Position numbers and translations under genes: made by a program. A stretch of 22,374 nucleotides of DNA from an uncultured Lysobacteraceae bacterium (lineage in GTDB: Bacteria > Pseudomonadota > Gammaproteobacteria > Xanthomonadales > Xanthomonadaceae). The DNA is taken from contig CAMLSB010000015.1 of assembly GCA_946482565.1 (NCBI GenBank), positions 1-22,374 of the forward strand, read 5' to 3'. The notes under the pieces are model-generated. The model saw nothing but the letters and a program-made list of their open reading frames with translations. It had not been told where the DNA came from and ran no database searches. Positions 1 to 7,840 of this stretch are shown here, one piece after another (the stretch's first letter is position 1; every line of letters starts with the position of its first letter).

Positions 1-496
1 AGTGGCAGGTGTAGCCGGTGGGATAGCGCTGCAGGTAGTCCTGGTGCTCGGGTTCGGCTTCCCAGAAATCGCCGGCGGGCGCGACTTCGGTGACGACCTT
101 GCCCGGCCACAGGCCGGAGGCCTCGACGTCGACGATGGTTTCCAGCGCCGTTTCGCGCTGCTCCGGCGTCGTGTAATAGATCGCGGACCGGTACGAACTG
201 CCGACGTCGTTGCCCTGCCGATTGGCGGTGCTCGGGTCGTGGATCTGGAAGAAGAACTCGAGCAGGTCGCGGTAAGACAGCTGCGCAGGATCGAACACGA
301 TTTCCACTGCCTCGGCGTGCGTGCCGTGGTTGCGATAGGTGGCGTTCGGCACGTCGCCGCCGCTGTAGCCCACGCGCGTGGATACGACGCCTGGCATCTT
401 GCGCAGCAGGTCCTGCACGCCCCAGAAGCAGCCGCCGGCGAGGATCGCGCGCTCGGTTCCACCGGCCGTCGTGTTCGTGCCCGTGCCCATGCTCAT
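1..496 (-). CDS. msrA: Peptide-methionine (S)-S-oxide reductase MsrA, 3' end cut by window
   Basis: MsrA reduces the S-epimer of methionine sulfoxide in oxidised proteins using thioredoxin-type reductants. About 165 codons are visible and the C-terminus lies outside the window. The catalytic GCFWG motif is seen with Cys at about residue 23. Family-typical segments follow: GYSGG, a Tyr-rich patch (SYRSAIYY), the EIVFDP and FQIHDP stretches, and a terminal GYTCH near the window edge. The ATG at 496-494 overlaps the msrB stop by an ATGA junction, so translation is probably coupled to msrB. A second in-frame ATG two codons further is possible. The residues before the Cys motif form a short Gly/Thr linker with no export signal, so a cytoplasmic enzyme is expected. 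Family assignment is secure; the exact start is less so. Confidence 0.95.
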   Translation of the reverse strand, partial: MSMGTGTNTTAGGTERAILAGGCFWGVQDLLRKMPGVVSTRVGYSGGDVPNATYRNHGTHAEAVEIVFDPAQLSYRDLLEFFFQIHDPSTANRQGNDVGSSYRSAIYYTTPEQRETALETIVDVEASGLWPGKVVTEVAPAGDFWEAEPEHQDYLQRYPTGYTCH

Positions 497-948
497 GCGA
501 TGTCCTCCACCTGGCCGATGTAATCGCCGTAACCTTCGGCCTCCATGCGTTCGCGCGGGACGAAGCGCAGCGACGCGGAGTTGATGCAGTAGCGCAAGCC
601 GCCGCGATCGCGCGGCCCGTCCTCGAACACGTGGCCGAGATGGCTGTCGCCGTGCTTCGACCGCACCTCGGTGCGGATCATGCCGTGGGTCGCGTCGCGC
701 AACTCCTGCACGTGGGCCGGCTCGATCGGCTTGGTGAAGCTCGGCCAGCCGCAACCGGACTCGAACTTGTCGGACGAGGCGAACAGCGGCTCGCCGGACA
801 CGATGTCCACGTAAATGCCGGCGCGCTTCTCGTGCAGGAGCTCGCCGGTGCCGGGACGCTCGGTGGCGCTTTGCTGGGTGACGCGGTACTGCTCCGGGGT
901 GAGCCGGGCGATCGCGTCGGGATCCTTGCGGTAGCTGGCGCTGGCCAT
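493..948 (-). CDS. msrB: Peptide-methionine (R)-S-oxide reductase MsrB, zinc-free type
   Basis: MsrB reduces the R-epimer of methionine sulfoxide and complements MsrA. The protein is 151 aa, with SGCGWPSF at 64-71, [10 protein letters not shown] near 103-112 and the catalytic RYCINS with Cys121. Only two cysteines occur, C66 and C121. The two CxxC pairs that bind structural zinc in many MsrBs are absent (VDIVSG and RSKHGD stand in their places), so this is the zinc-free subgroup. By elimination C66 is the only candidate resolving cysteine. An AAAGGAG Shine-Dalgarno sequence precedes the ATG. The gene is first of an msrB-msrA operon with a 4-nt overlap. No transmembrane or export signal is seen. 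Confidence 0.95.
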   Translation of the reverse strand: MASASYRKDPDAIARLTPEQYRVTQQSATERPGTGELLHEKRAGIYVDIVSGEPLFASSDKFESGCGWPSFTKPIEPAHVQELRDATHGMIRTEVRSKHGDSHLGHVFEDGPRDRGGLRYCINSASLRFVPRERMEAEGYGDYIGQVEDIA

Positions 949-999
949 GCGGGCTCCTTTCGATGGGTACCCCCGCAGGATGGGGCCGACGCCGCCCGG

Positions 1000-1030
1000 A
1001 AAAAAGGCCGCCGCGACTGCGGCGGCCCCC
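1000..1030 (-). terminator. Rho-independent terminator of the hsp20 gene
   Basis: On the minus strand a GGCCGCCGC...GCGGCGGCC stem (1006-1027) with a four-base loop is followed by a run of six T (1000-1005). It lies just after the hsp20 stop (1046) and before msrB (start 948), so it should separate the heat-shock gene from the msr operon. Confidence 0.85.
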
Positions 1031-1045
1031 CCTTGACGGGTCCGC

Positions 1046-1513
1046 TCAGGAATTGAGGGTGTTGCCGACCTGGATGCGGCGCGGCGTGGTCTCCGGGCGC
1101 TTCGGGATCACGATCCGCAGCACGCCGTTGCTGCCCGAGGCGGTGATGCCTTCGGGATCGGCGCTGTCCGGCAGCGCGAACCGGCGGTGGAAGCTGCCGT
1201 GCACGCGTTCGACGCGCGAATAGCGCTCGGACTCCGAAGTGGATTCGGCGCGGCGCTCGCCCTTGATGGTCAGCAGGCCCTTGTCCATCTGGACTTCGAT
1301 GTCCTGCGGCTCCACGCCGGGGATGTCCGCGTACAGCACGAAGCGGTCGCCCTCTTCGCGGATGTCCACCAGCGGCATCCACTGGCTGGTGACGACGGAC
1401 GATTCGTCGTTGCCGGCCGGGAACAGGGTGCCCTCGAACAGCCGGTCGAAGAGCTGGCGCATCGGGTCCTGCGCCTGGCCGGGCAGCTGGGCGTAACGGG
1501 TCAGCTTGTTCAT
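1046..1513 (-). CDS. Small heat shock protein, Hsp20/alpha-crystallin family
   Basis: This is an ATP-independent holdase chaperone of 155 aa, normal for bacterial class A small heat-shock proteins. An N-terminal arm ([14 protein letters not shown]) leads into the alpha-crystallin domain: [23 protein letters not shown], a [11 protein letters not shown] strand, the [12 protein letters not shown] strand and the GVLRIVIPK segment near the C-terminus. The usual short C-terminal I-x-I type tail appears as RRIQVGN. The ATG at 1513 was chosen because GGGAGGAA lies just upstream and the alpha-crystallin spacing fits; the open frame extends 48 codons further up without family similarity. The gene stands alone between a sigma-32-like promoter (1563-1592) and a terminator. 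Confidence 0.95.
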   Translation of the reverse strand: MNKLTRYAQLPGQAQDPMRQLFDRLFEGTLFPAGNDESSVVTSQWMPLVDIREEGDRFVLYADIPGVEPQDIEVQMDKGLLTIKGERRAESTSESERYSRVERVHGSFHRRFALPDSADPEGITASGSNGVLRIVIPKRPETTPRRIQVGNTLNS

Positions 1514-1562
1514 GCGTTCCTCCCATCGGGTCGAAGTGGCGGACGGTGGCCGCCGATGCCGC

Positions 1563-1592
1563 ATAGGTAGGGAGGCCGCAGGGCGATTCAAG
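1563..1592 (-). promoter_or_regulatory. Sigma-32 (heat-shock) type promoter for hsp20
   Basis: Reading the minus strand, CTTGAA (1592-1587) is followed after 14 bases by CCCTACCTAT (1572-1563). This resembles the RpoH consensus CTTGAAA with a 13-15 base spacer and CCCCATnT. The expected transcript start lies about 40 bases upstream of the hsp20 ATG, which suits a heat-inducible promoter. The call is from pattern matching only. Confidence 0.75.
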
Positions 1593-1710
1593 GCGGCCGC
1601 GAACGACCTGCAGGAGTGTCGTTGGCGTACTTTCAGCATCGTGAATCCGGGTTCCATCGGCCCGGATCGGCTTCCGTCGCGGGCCGCTGGCGGCCTTGCG
1701 GGCGGTGGCT

Positions 1711-3045
1711 ATGCTTGCCCGCAGTCCCGACAACCCGGCCGCCCACGTGATCCGCAGCGCCTTCTTCCTCCTCCGCCTCCTCGCCGCCTGGGCGCTGCTG
1801 TTGCTGCTCGCGGCCGCATGCTGGTCCTCGCTGCCCTTCATCGGGCAACTCGAACTGCCGATCATCCTGGCCTGCGGCATCACCGCGGCGCTGGTGGTCA
1901 GCGGCGTGTTCTCGCACATCAACCGCGTGCGCCTGATCGCCGGACGCATCGACGGCAACTCGCTCGCCAACCGCCAGCGCCGGCAGATCGAGATCCCGTT
2001 CGAGGCCGGCGAGGCCTTCGACCTGCTCGACGCCGCGATCCGCGAACTGCCCAACGTCGAGCAGGTGCACAGCGCGCGCGACAGCCTGCAGATCAGCGCG
2101 AAGGTCGCCCGGCCGAATCCGTACGGCAACTACGCGCTCGGCCGCTGGAATCCGCTGGAATGGTTCGGCACGCCGCGCAACCAGCTGCTGGCGACGGTCA
2201 CGCCCAACCACGACACGGGCAGCGTGACCCTGATCTGCGAACCGGAAAGCCCGGCGTGGACCGACCTGTTCCGCGTCGACGACGGCACCAACCTCGAGAA
2301 CGCGGAAGCCATCGCGCGTGCCATCACCCGCCGCGTCGCCCAGCGCCGCCGCCAGGAACAGGCCGCCGCCGCGCAGACCGTCACCGAGAAGGAACTCACG
2401 CAGGCGAAACTGAGCCTTCTGCACGCGCAGGTCGAGCCGCACTTCCTCTACAACACGCTGGCCAGCGCGCAGCTGCTGACGCGCCAGGACCCGCAGCGTG
2501 CCGACGAGATGCTCGGCCACCTCATCCAGTACCTGCGCCATTCGCTGCCGCGCTCGCAGGAGGATCCGTCGACCCTGGGCGAGGAACTCGAGCGCGCGCT
2601 GGCCTACCTCGAGATCCTGAAGATCCGCATGGGGCCGCGCCTCGACGTGCAGCTGGACGTACCGGATGAACTGCTGCCGACGCCGCTGCCGCCGATGATG
2701 CTGCAGACGCTGGTGGAGAACGCGATCAAGCACGGCCTCGAGCCGCGCAGCGGTGGCGGCACGGTATGGATCCGCGCGCGCCGCAACGATGGCGACGCGA
2801 GCGTGGCGATCACGGTCGCCGACGACGGCGAAGGCTTCACCGGCGCGAACGCCGGCAAGACCAGCGGCACGGGCATCGGCCTGCGCAACGTGCGCGAGCG
2901 CCTGCAGCTGCTGTATGGCGGCAACGCGTCCCTCGCGGTCGCCGGCAACTTCCCGAATGGCGTGGCGGCGACGATCATCGTCCCCGCCGTCGGCCCCGCG
3001 GGTGTCGCGGGTGCCGCATTCGCGGGAGGCGCGCGCCATGGTTGA
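1711..3045 (+). CDS. LytS/YehU-type membrane sensor histidine kinase
   Basis: This kinase probably phosphorylates the LytTR regulator encoded directly after it. It is 444 aa from the ATG at 1711 (a TTG at 1696 would add 5 residues). Two membrane segments lie at about 18-38 and 48-68. A soluble region of about 150 residues of unknown role follows, then a coiled stretch rich in Gln/Ala. The His_kinase (PF06580-type) motif HAQVEPHFLYNTL has phospho-acceptor H244. The ATPase domain has N-box LVENAIKHG (N337), DDGEGF and GTGIGLRNVRERL. The multi-pass 5TM sensor of classic LytS is absent. The stop overlaps the regulator start by 8 nt. No good ribosome site supports either start, so the start is uncertain while the family is clear. 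Confidence 0.92.
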   Translation: MLARSPDNPAAHVIRSAFFLLRLLAAWALLLLLAAACWSSLPFIGQLELPIILACGITAALVVSGVFSHINRVRLIAGRIDGNSLANRQRRQIEIPFEAGEAFDLLDAAIRELPNVEQVHSARDSLQISAKVARPNPYGNYALGRWNPLEWFGTPRNQLLATVTPNHDTGSVTLICEPESPAWTDLFRVDDGTNLENAEAIARAITRRVAQRRRQEQAAAAQTVTEKELTQAKLSLLHAQVEPHFLYNTLASAQLLTRQDPQRADEMLGHLIQYLRHSLPRSQEDPSTLGEELERALAYLEILKIRMGPRLDVQLDVPDELLPTPLPPMMLQTLVENAIKHGLEPRSGGGTVWIRARRNDGDASVAITVADDGEGFTGANAGKTSGTGIGLRNVRERLQLLYGGNASLAVAGNFPNGVAATIIVPAVGPAGVAGAAFAGGARHG

Positions 3046-3847
3046 GCGCAACCCTGCCGATCAAGGCCGGCCCGAACGCAGCTGGACCGCGATCGTCGCC
3101 GAGGACGAAACGCTGCTGCGCGACGCACTGGTCGCACAGCTCGCCGAAACCTGGCCCGGGCTCGAACTGCTCGCCGCCTGCGACGACGGCGCCTCCGCGC
3201 TCGAAGCGATCGCCGAGCACCAGCCCGACGTCGCCTTCCTCGACATCCGCATGCCCGGCCTCACGGGACTGGAAGTCGCCGCCGCCGCCGCCGAAGCCAG
3301 CCCGCGCACCCACATCGTGTTCACCACCGCCTACGACCAGTACGCGATCGATGCGTTCGAGCACGGCGTGGTCGATTACCTGCTCAAGCCGATCGTTCCC
3401 GAGCGCCTGGCGGCGACCGTGCAGCGCCTGCAGGCGCGCGGCGAAGCCGATGCCGCCGCGATGGCAGCGCTGGTGGAGCGACTCGGCCCGACGCTCGCGC
3501 AACGGCGCGACGACGCGCGCGACCCGCTCACCTGGCTCACCGCGAGCGCCGGCCGCGAGACGCGCCTGGTGCTCGTCGACGACGTCGCCTATTTCCGCGC
3601 CAGCGACAAGTACACCTCGGTGGTCACCGCCGAGGGCGAGGCGCTGCTGCGCACGCCGATCCGCGAGCTGCTGGAGCGCCTGGATCCGTGCGTGTTCAAG
3701 CAGGTCCATCGCTCGACCATCGTCAACCTGCGCGCCGTCGCTTCCGTCGCCCGCGACGAAACCGGCCGCGGCATCCTGCGCCTGCGCAACCGGCCGGAGA
3801 CGCTCACCGTCAGCCAGCCGTTCATGGCGTTGTTCCGCAACATGTAA
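3038..3847 (+). CDS. LytTR-family response regulator
   Basis: This 269-aa DNA-binding regulator pairs with the upstream kinase. The receiver domain spans about residues 16-135, with acidic pair E22/D23, phospho-acceptor D69 in AFLDIRMPG, the FTTAYD Thr region and the LLKPI lysine. A linker follows, then a LytTR DNA-binding domain at about 165-265 (YFRASDKYTSVVT, FKQVHRSTIVNL). The ATG at 3038 has GGGAGG upstream and overlaps the kinase stop by 8 nt, so the two are co-translated. Targets are unknown. LytTR regulators often control envelope, competence or exoprotein genes; the secreted protein gene 63 bases downstream is a candidate target by position only. Confidence 0.95.
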   Translation: MVERNPADQGRPERSWTAIVAEDETLLRDALVAQLAETWPGLELLAACDDGASALEAIAEHQPDVAFLDIRMPGLTGLEVAAAAAEASPRTHIVFTTAYDQYAIDAFEHGVVDYLLKPIVPERLAATVQRLQARGEADAAAMAALVERLGPTLAQRRDDARDPLTWLTASAGRETRLVLVDDVAYFRASDKYTSVVTAEGEALLRTPIRELLERLDPCVFKQVHRSTIVNLRAVASVARDETGRGILRLRNRPETLTVSQPFMALFRNM

Positions 3848-3910
3848 GCGCCGCACATGCAACCGCCGCAAACGTCGAGCGCGCACGCGCGCGCAACGGA
3901 GGGAATCACC

Positions 3911-4261
3911 ATGATCGCCAAGCTCACCGCCATCGTCGCCTTCGCCCTGTCGCTGCTGGGATTCCAGTTCGGCGGCACCACCTGGAGCAACCGCATCACC
4001 GGCGACCACGGCGACGCGCTCTACAGCAAGGCCTGGGCAAAGGACGGCCGCGCCAGCTTCAAGTGCGTGGAAAGCAGCACCGGCAAGTGCTGGTACACGG
4101 TGTTCCGCGATTCCTGCGACAGCGACGCCTGCGTCGACAAGCCGCTCGCGCGCTTCGCGCTGGCGCGCGGCGGCGAACGCGAGTTCACCGGTCTGCCCGG
4201 CTTCCGCTTTTGCGTGACGCGCGACGCGGCGCTGCCGCGGCCGGATTGCCGCGAGTCTTGA
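3911..4261 (+). CDS. Small secreted Cys-rich hypothetical protein
   Basis: I do not recognise the family. The product is 116 aa, with a hydrophobic N-terminus (MIAKLTAIVAFALSLLGF) that reads as a signal peptide or single membrane anchor. The rest is polar with six cysteines (52, 60, 69, 74, 101, 113), an even number that could form disulfides in the periplasm. GGAGGGA lies 7 bases upstream of the ATG, which decides the start over an earlier in-frame ATG at 3857. It follows the LytTR regulator gene by 63 bases and may be co-transcribed. The 3' end overlaps the convergent antitoxin-like gene by 77 bases. Confidence 0.75.
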   Translation: MIAKLTAIVAFALSLLGFQFGGTTWSNRITGDHGDALYSKAWAKDGRASFKCVESSTGKCWYTVFRDSCDSDACVDKPLARFALARGGEREFTGLPGFRFCVTRDAALPRPDCRES

Positions 4262-4595
4262 CAGGCGCTGGTCCGGCCTTGGGTTTTGCCGCGTAGTCCG
4301 CGCGCGTTTCCCGCACCACCGAAAACCGGTACCCGAGCGCCCCCATCACCTTGAGCACGGTGCCGAAACTGGGATTTCCTTCCTCGGACAGCGCCTTGTA
4401 CAAACCCTCGCGCGTCAGCCCCGTATCGCGCGCCAACTGGCTCATGTTGCGCGAGCGCGCCACCACTCCGAGCGCGTACGCGACAAGACCCGCGTCATCG
4501 CCGGAATCCTCCAGGCAGGCTTCGAGGTAGGCGGTACGCTCTTCCTCGGTGTCGAGGTGTCGCGCGGAATCCCAGCGCGTCGTCTTGAGTGCCAT
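4185..4595 (-). CDS. HigA-like addiction-module antidote protein, apparently orphan
   Basis: The protein is 136 aa. It resembles the 'probable addiction module antidote' family (COG3636 type): a short N-terminal segment (DTEEERTAYLEACLED), then an XRE-like helix-turn-helix (NMSQLARDTGLTREGLYKALS) and GNPSFGTVLKVMGALGYRFSVV. Such antidotes usually have about 100 residues and follow a RelE/ParE-like toxin gene. Here no toxin lies on either side, and a basic Ala/Pro/Lys/Arg tail of about 38 residues is added after the usual end. That tail is encoded where the gene overlaps the convergent secreted-protein gene, so it may have arisen by stop-codon loss. AGGA precedes the ATG. It could work as a solo transcription regulator. 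Confidence 0.85.
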   Translation of the reverse strand: MALKTTRWDSARHLDTEEERTAYLEACLEDSGDDAGLVAYALGVVARSRNMSQLARDTGLTREGLYKALSEEGNPSFGTVLKVMGALGYRFSVVRETRADYAAKPKAGPAPVKTRGNPAAAAPRRASRKSGSRADR

Positions 4596-4621
4596 CACGT
4601 CCTGACCTCGATCACCCGACA

Positions 4622-4650
4622 AGTGTAATCTGCAGTTCACGTTATGTCAA
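4622..4650 (-). promoter_or_regulatory. Near-consensus sigma-70 promoter of the antitoxin-like gene
   Basis: On the minus strand a perfect -35 TTGACA (4650-4645), a 17-base spacer and -10 TACACT (4627-4622) give a transcript start about 20 bases before the ATG at 4595. An imperfect dyad centred on CTGCAG sits in the spacer and could be an autoregulatory operator; that part is weak. Confidence 0.7.
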
Positions 4651-4708
4651 CCCGGGTACACGCCTCGAGCGCAGGTTTTGCCCTGCACCGAAGTGGCCCG
4701 TCGGAACG

Positions 4709-5149
4709 TTATTCGCGAACGCCGCCTGCCCGGCGCGTGAAGCATTGCCGGCCGATGCCATGGGCCCACACGGCGCCCCGCCACGGTTGCGGATCGGTCT
4801 CGATGGCGGTGTCGGTGTCGAATTGCGCGCACAGGCGATATTCGCTCGCACCAAGCACCTCGTAACCGTATGGCCGGCCGGAGGCCGGATCCTGCGCCAC
4901 GCGCACGCCCGGAGCGGCGGCCAGTTCGGCGAGCGACCCCGGGAGGCGACGATGCTCGTTGCGCCAGGACTCGATCTGGTTCGCGATGTTGCCGAGCTCG
5001 TCGACGCGGCGCTCGTCGAGCCGCATCAGGCGTTGCCGCGACGGCGAGCCCATGACAGCGATCGCCGCGACGATCGCCGCGAGGACGACCACGCTGGCGA
5101 CGATCGCGATCCAGCGTCCCGCGCTGCCCTGGGCGGCACGCGCGTTCAC
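4709..5149 (-). CDS. Single-pass membrane protein, pseudopilin-like layout
   Basis: I do not recognise a named family. The product is 146 aa, with a short N-terminus, one membrane helix at about 13-33, then a helical region (NIANQIESWRNEHRRLPGSL). A small C-terminal domain contains DPASGRPYGYEVLG and EYRLCAQF. A single N-terminal helix followed by a P-x-S-L-x-E-L and D-P-x-G-x-P-Y pattern recalls the GspG-type pseudopilin body, but no prepilin peptidase site (G|FTLxE) is seen, so it is not a classic pilin. The GTG at 5149 overlaps the stop of the upstream DUF5671 gene (GTGA) and has GAGGAG upstream. It is the last gene of a three-gene envelope operon. Confidence 0.8.
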   Translation of the reverse strand: MNARAAQGSAGRWIAIVASVVVLAAIVAAIAVMGSPSRQRLMRLDERRVDELGNIANQIESWRNEHRRLPGSLAELAAAPGVRVAQDPASGRPYGYEVLGASEYRLCAQFDTDTAIETDPQPWRGAVWAHGIGRQCFTRRAGGVRE

Positions 5150-5790
5150 GACTCGCGCTCCTCGCGCCGCAGGTCGAGCAGGTAGTACGCGAACACCGTG
5201 CCGGCGATCGCGCCGACCACCAGCACCTTGAGCGCGAAGCGCAGCGTCAGTTCGCCGCCGAGCACGTTGTAGACCGCTGCGATGAGGTCGCCGATGACGA
5301 TCCCCGCCGCCAGGAACAGCGTGATGTAGGTGAGCCATCGACGCACGGCCGACAGGCGCTTGACCGGATTGCGCGCCAGTTCGCGGCCGAGCAGGCGCGC
5401 AACGAACAGGAACACCGGGAACGCGACCACCAGCGAGGCCACCGACCAGCGCATCGACGCGCCGGCATTGACGAAGCCAAACCGCGTGTCCGCCGGATCC
5501 GGCAGCGCGCGGTTGAGCAGGTCGAACAGCAGGCTGCCGAGGTGGTACGCCGATACGTACAGCGTGGCGAACAGCACCAGGTACAGGAAGGCTTCGCGCG
5601 CGGACAGGTAGGGCCGCGGTTTCGGCACCGGCACCGGGAACGGGACGTCGGCATACGCGTCGAGCGCGTCGCGCACCTGTTCGGCGGGCCAGCCCGCCTG
5701 CGCCAGCGCGGCCTCGATCGCAGGCCGCGCCTGCCCGGCGGCAAGCGCTTCCCGCACGAACAGCTCCAGGTCACGCGTCGCGATCGCCAT
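5146..5790 (-). CDS. DUF5671-type integral membrane protein
   Basis: The protein is 214 aa. A soluble N-terminal helical segment (residues 1-58, LELFVREALAAGQARPAIEAALAQ type) resembles a small helical bundle, and a Pro-rich linker (VPFPVPVPKPRPYLS) follows. Four membrane helices come next, starting with REAFLYLVLFATLYVSAYHLG, the DUF5671 signature. The function of the family is unknown. The start ATG shares one base with the stop of the lipoprotein gene (TGATG), and its own stop overlaps the next start (GTGA), so the three genes are almost certainly co-translated. Confidence 0.88.
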   Translation of the reverse strand: MAIATRDLELFVREALAAGQARPAIEAALAQAGWPAEQVRDALDAYADVPFPVPVPKPRPYLSAREAFLYLVLFATLYVSAYHLGSLLFDLLNRALPDPADTRFGFVNAGASMRWSVASLVVAFPVFLFVARLLGRELARNPVKRLSAVRRWLTYITLFLAAGIVIGDLIAAVYNVLGGELTLRFALKVLVVGAIAGTVFAYYLLDLRREERES

Positions 5791-6521
5791 CAGGCCTCCG
5801 CATCTTCGCCAAGCAGCAGCAGGATAGCCGCTGCGGCCGCGAGATACGTCCGCTGCGACTCTTCCACGTCGGGATCGAGGAAAACGCGCCCGCCATGAAT
5901 CAGGTCCACCACCATCACCGGGCGTCCCGCGGCGCGGATCTCGAAGCCTGTCGGCGCATAGCCCGCGATGGGCGTGCCTGCGTAACCGTGCAGGCTGCGC
6001 ACCTCGTAATCGCCCCATGGCGACGCGAGCCGGCCATCCAGGTGCGTGCCCTTGCGCGCCAGGGCCAGCGGCAGCGCGGGCTCGATGCCGTCGTGAACCA
6101 GCCCGCAGTCGAGCATCGGCCCCTCCAGCGCGGTGGCGTCGATCTCGATCCGCGTTTCGACGCGGCCGTTCGCGCCGTCCTGGCCCAGCGCGAGGTTGCG
6201 CACGCGGCATTGCGCCTCGACGGGCGCCTGCCCGATCGCCACGAGCGTGAACGCAAAGCGCCGCGCGCTGCGACCGAAATCCACGCGCCCGACAGGCAGC
6301 GTCCAGCCGAACGTGCCGCCTTCCTCCAGCTGCAGCGCGCTGTAGGGGCCGAACCGGACCGGCTCGTTCCAGCGCCGCGGCGAATGACCCGAGACCGGCC
6401 ACGCGGCGGCGCCCGCGGCGAACCCGTCCGGCATCCGCAACTGCGCGGGCGTGCAGCCCGCCAGGCCCAGCATGCAGGCCATTCCCAATCCCGCCGCCAT
6501 CCATCCGAACCCGTGCCGCAT
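5790..6521 (-). CDS. Predicted lipoprotein of unknown function
   Basis: The product is 243 aa. A type II signal peptide is visible: MRHGFGWMAAGLGMACMLG followed by lipobox LAGC with the modified Cys at 23. The mature part is beta-rich (FGWTLPVGRVDFGRSARRFAFTLVAIG, PWGDYEVRSLHGYAGTPIAGY). It ends in a hydrophobic Ala/Leu stretch (YLAAAAAILLLLGEDAEA) that may pack in the fold rather than cross a membrane. AAGGAG lies 8 bases before the chosen ATG; an open extension to 6596 lacks a signal peptide at its N-terminus and is rejected. It is first in a three-gene operon, divergent from a membrane-bound winged-helix regulator with 170 bases between them. Confidence 0.8.
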   Translation of the reverse strand: MRHGFGWMAAGLGMACMLGLAGCTPAQLRMPDGFAAGAAAWPVSGHSPRRWNEPVRFGPYSALQLEEGGTFGWTLPVGRVDFGRSARRFAFTLVAIGQAPVEAQCRVRNLALGQDGANGRVETRIEIDATALEGPMLDCGLVHDGIEPALPLALARKGTHLDGRLASPWGDYEVRSLHGYAGTPIAGYAPTGFEIRAAGRPVMVVDLIHGGRVFLDPDVEESQRTYLAAAAAILLLLGEDAEA

Positions 6522-6691
6522 GCGATCGCTCCTTCCGTCGTGGTCGTCGTTTCGGGAATCAAACGCGATTCGCGGCACGTCCCGGCGCACGGCCACGCGC
6601 GGCGTTCAGGCGGCGGAAAGCCGGGCTGCCCCTCCGGCATGGCCCGCCGCGGCATTGCCAGTCGCGGGCCGATCGGTGACGCTTGGCGGCG

Positions 6692-7840
6692 ATGACCGCC
6701 GACCGCTTCCGCTTCGACGACTTCCTCCTCGACCCGGGCGAGCGCCGACTGCTGCGCGCCGGAGCGCCGGTCGAACTCAACGCACGGTATTTCGACGCGC
6801 TGGCCCTGCTCGCGCGCGAGCAGGGCCGCCTGGTGTCGAAGGACCGCTTCCTCGATGAAGTGTGGCGCGGCGTTCCCGTCACCGAGGAAGCGCTCACCCA
6901 ATGCATCCGCACGCTGCGCAGGCAGCTCGGCGACAGCGCGACGAAGCCGCGCTACATCGAGACGGTGCCGAAGCATGGCTATCGGTTCATCGCGGCCGTG
7001 GCGACGGACGGGGAATCGCCGATGGCGGCAGCGACGACTGCGATGCCAGCCACGGCGATGCCAGCCACTGCGGCATCGTCGACGGCAACACCGTTCGACG
7101 CGTGGACCTGGCGCCAGTCGCTGCCGCTCGCCGCCGCGGGCACCACCGGCGCGGGCGTGGCCGGCGTGCTCGGTGGCCTGTTCTACGGCGTCGCCGGCGC
7201 TTCGCAACCGCTCGCGCCCGGCATGGGCGCGGTGTCGATGCTGCTGGTGATGGTGTGCCTGACGATCGTCGCGGCGGTCGCGGGTGGCGCGGCGGTGAGC
7301 GCGGGCATCGCCGCGTCCGCACTGCTGCCCGGCAGCGCGCGCGACGCGCGGACGCGCTGGCGCTGGAGCATCGCCGGCGGCGCACTCGGCGGCCTGCTCG
7401 TCGGCGCGGCGGCGAAACTGCTTGGCCTCGACGCGTTCGACTTGCTGCTCGGCCAGTCGCCGGGCGACATCACGGGCGCGCCCGAAGGCATCGCGCTCGG
7501 CGCGGCGGTCGGCTTCGGCGTCTGGTTCGGCGCGCGCAAGGGCGCATCCCCATGGCAACGGCGCAGCGTCATCGCCGCGACGTTCGCGGGCGCGCTCGCG
7601 GGCCTCGCGATCCCGCTGCTCGGCGGGCGGATGATGGGCGGCAGCCTCGACCTGCTCGCGCAAAGCTTCCCGAACTCGCGATTGCGCCTGGACCAGGTCG
7701 GCGCGCTGTTCGGCGAACACGGTTTCGGAACGATCGCCCAGGCCGCGACCGGCGCGCTCGAAGGCGCGCTGTTCGGCGCCTGCATCGTCGGCGCGATGGT
7801 CGTGTTCGCGCCGCTATTCGCGGGCCGCGAGGCGGAATAG
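6692..7840 (+). CDS. Membrane-bound CadC/ToxR-like winged-helix regulator with polytopic C-terminus
   Basis: This is a 382-aa one-component regulator. Residues 5-105 form an OmpR/PhoB-type winged helix (FRFDDFLLDPGERRLLRAG, VTEEALTQCIRTLRRQLGD, ETVPKHGYRF), as in CadC and ToxR. An Ala/Thr/Met-rich linker with a short repeat (ATAMPATAMPAT) follows. Instead of one helix and a periplasmic sensor there are about six Gly/Ala-rich membrane segments (roughly 143-170, 182-210, 229-250, 268-288, 290-315, 348-375). Only the ATG at 6692 or a TTG 9 bases earlier can start it; neither has a strong ribosome site. The stop end overlaps the convergent membrane-protein gene by 27 bases. The divergent lipoprotein operon is the natural target candidate. 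Confidence 0.88.
   Translation: MTADRFRFDDFLLDPGERRLLRAGAPVELNARYFDALALLAREQGRLVSKDRFLDEVWRGVPVTEEALTQCIRTLRRQLGDSATKPRYIETVPKHGYRFIAAVATDGESPMAAATTAMPATAMPATAASSTATPFDAWTWRQSLPLAAAGTTGAGVAGVLGGLFYGVAGASQPLAPGMGAVSMLLVMVCLTIVAAVAGGAAVSAGIAASALLPGSARDARTRWRWSIAGGALGGLLVGAAAKLLGLDAFDLLLGQSPGDITGAPEGIALGAAVGFGVWFGARKGASPWQRRSVIAATFAGALAGLAIPLLGGRMMGGSLDLLAQSFPNSRLRLDQVGALFGEHGFGTIAQAATGALEGALFGACIVGAMVVFAPLFAGREAE

Noticed and set aside
1514..1657. N-terminal extension of hsp20 by 48 codons
   Set aside because: The extension would include the sigma-32-like promoter and bypass a strong ribosome site at the ATG at 1513.
678..2129. Long minus-strand open frame (483 codons) across msrB, hsp20 and the kinase start
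   Set aside because: It runs in a different frame through well-supported genes on the same strand and antisense to the kinase, with Arg/Pro/Ser-rich nonsense composition typical of GC-rich shadow frames.
5915..7720. Minus-strand open frame of 601 codons
   Set aside because: Out of frame with the lipoprotein gene and antisense to the winged-helix regulator; Arg/Ala-rich with no domain.
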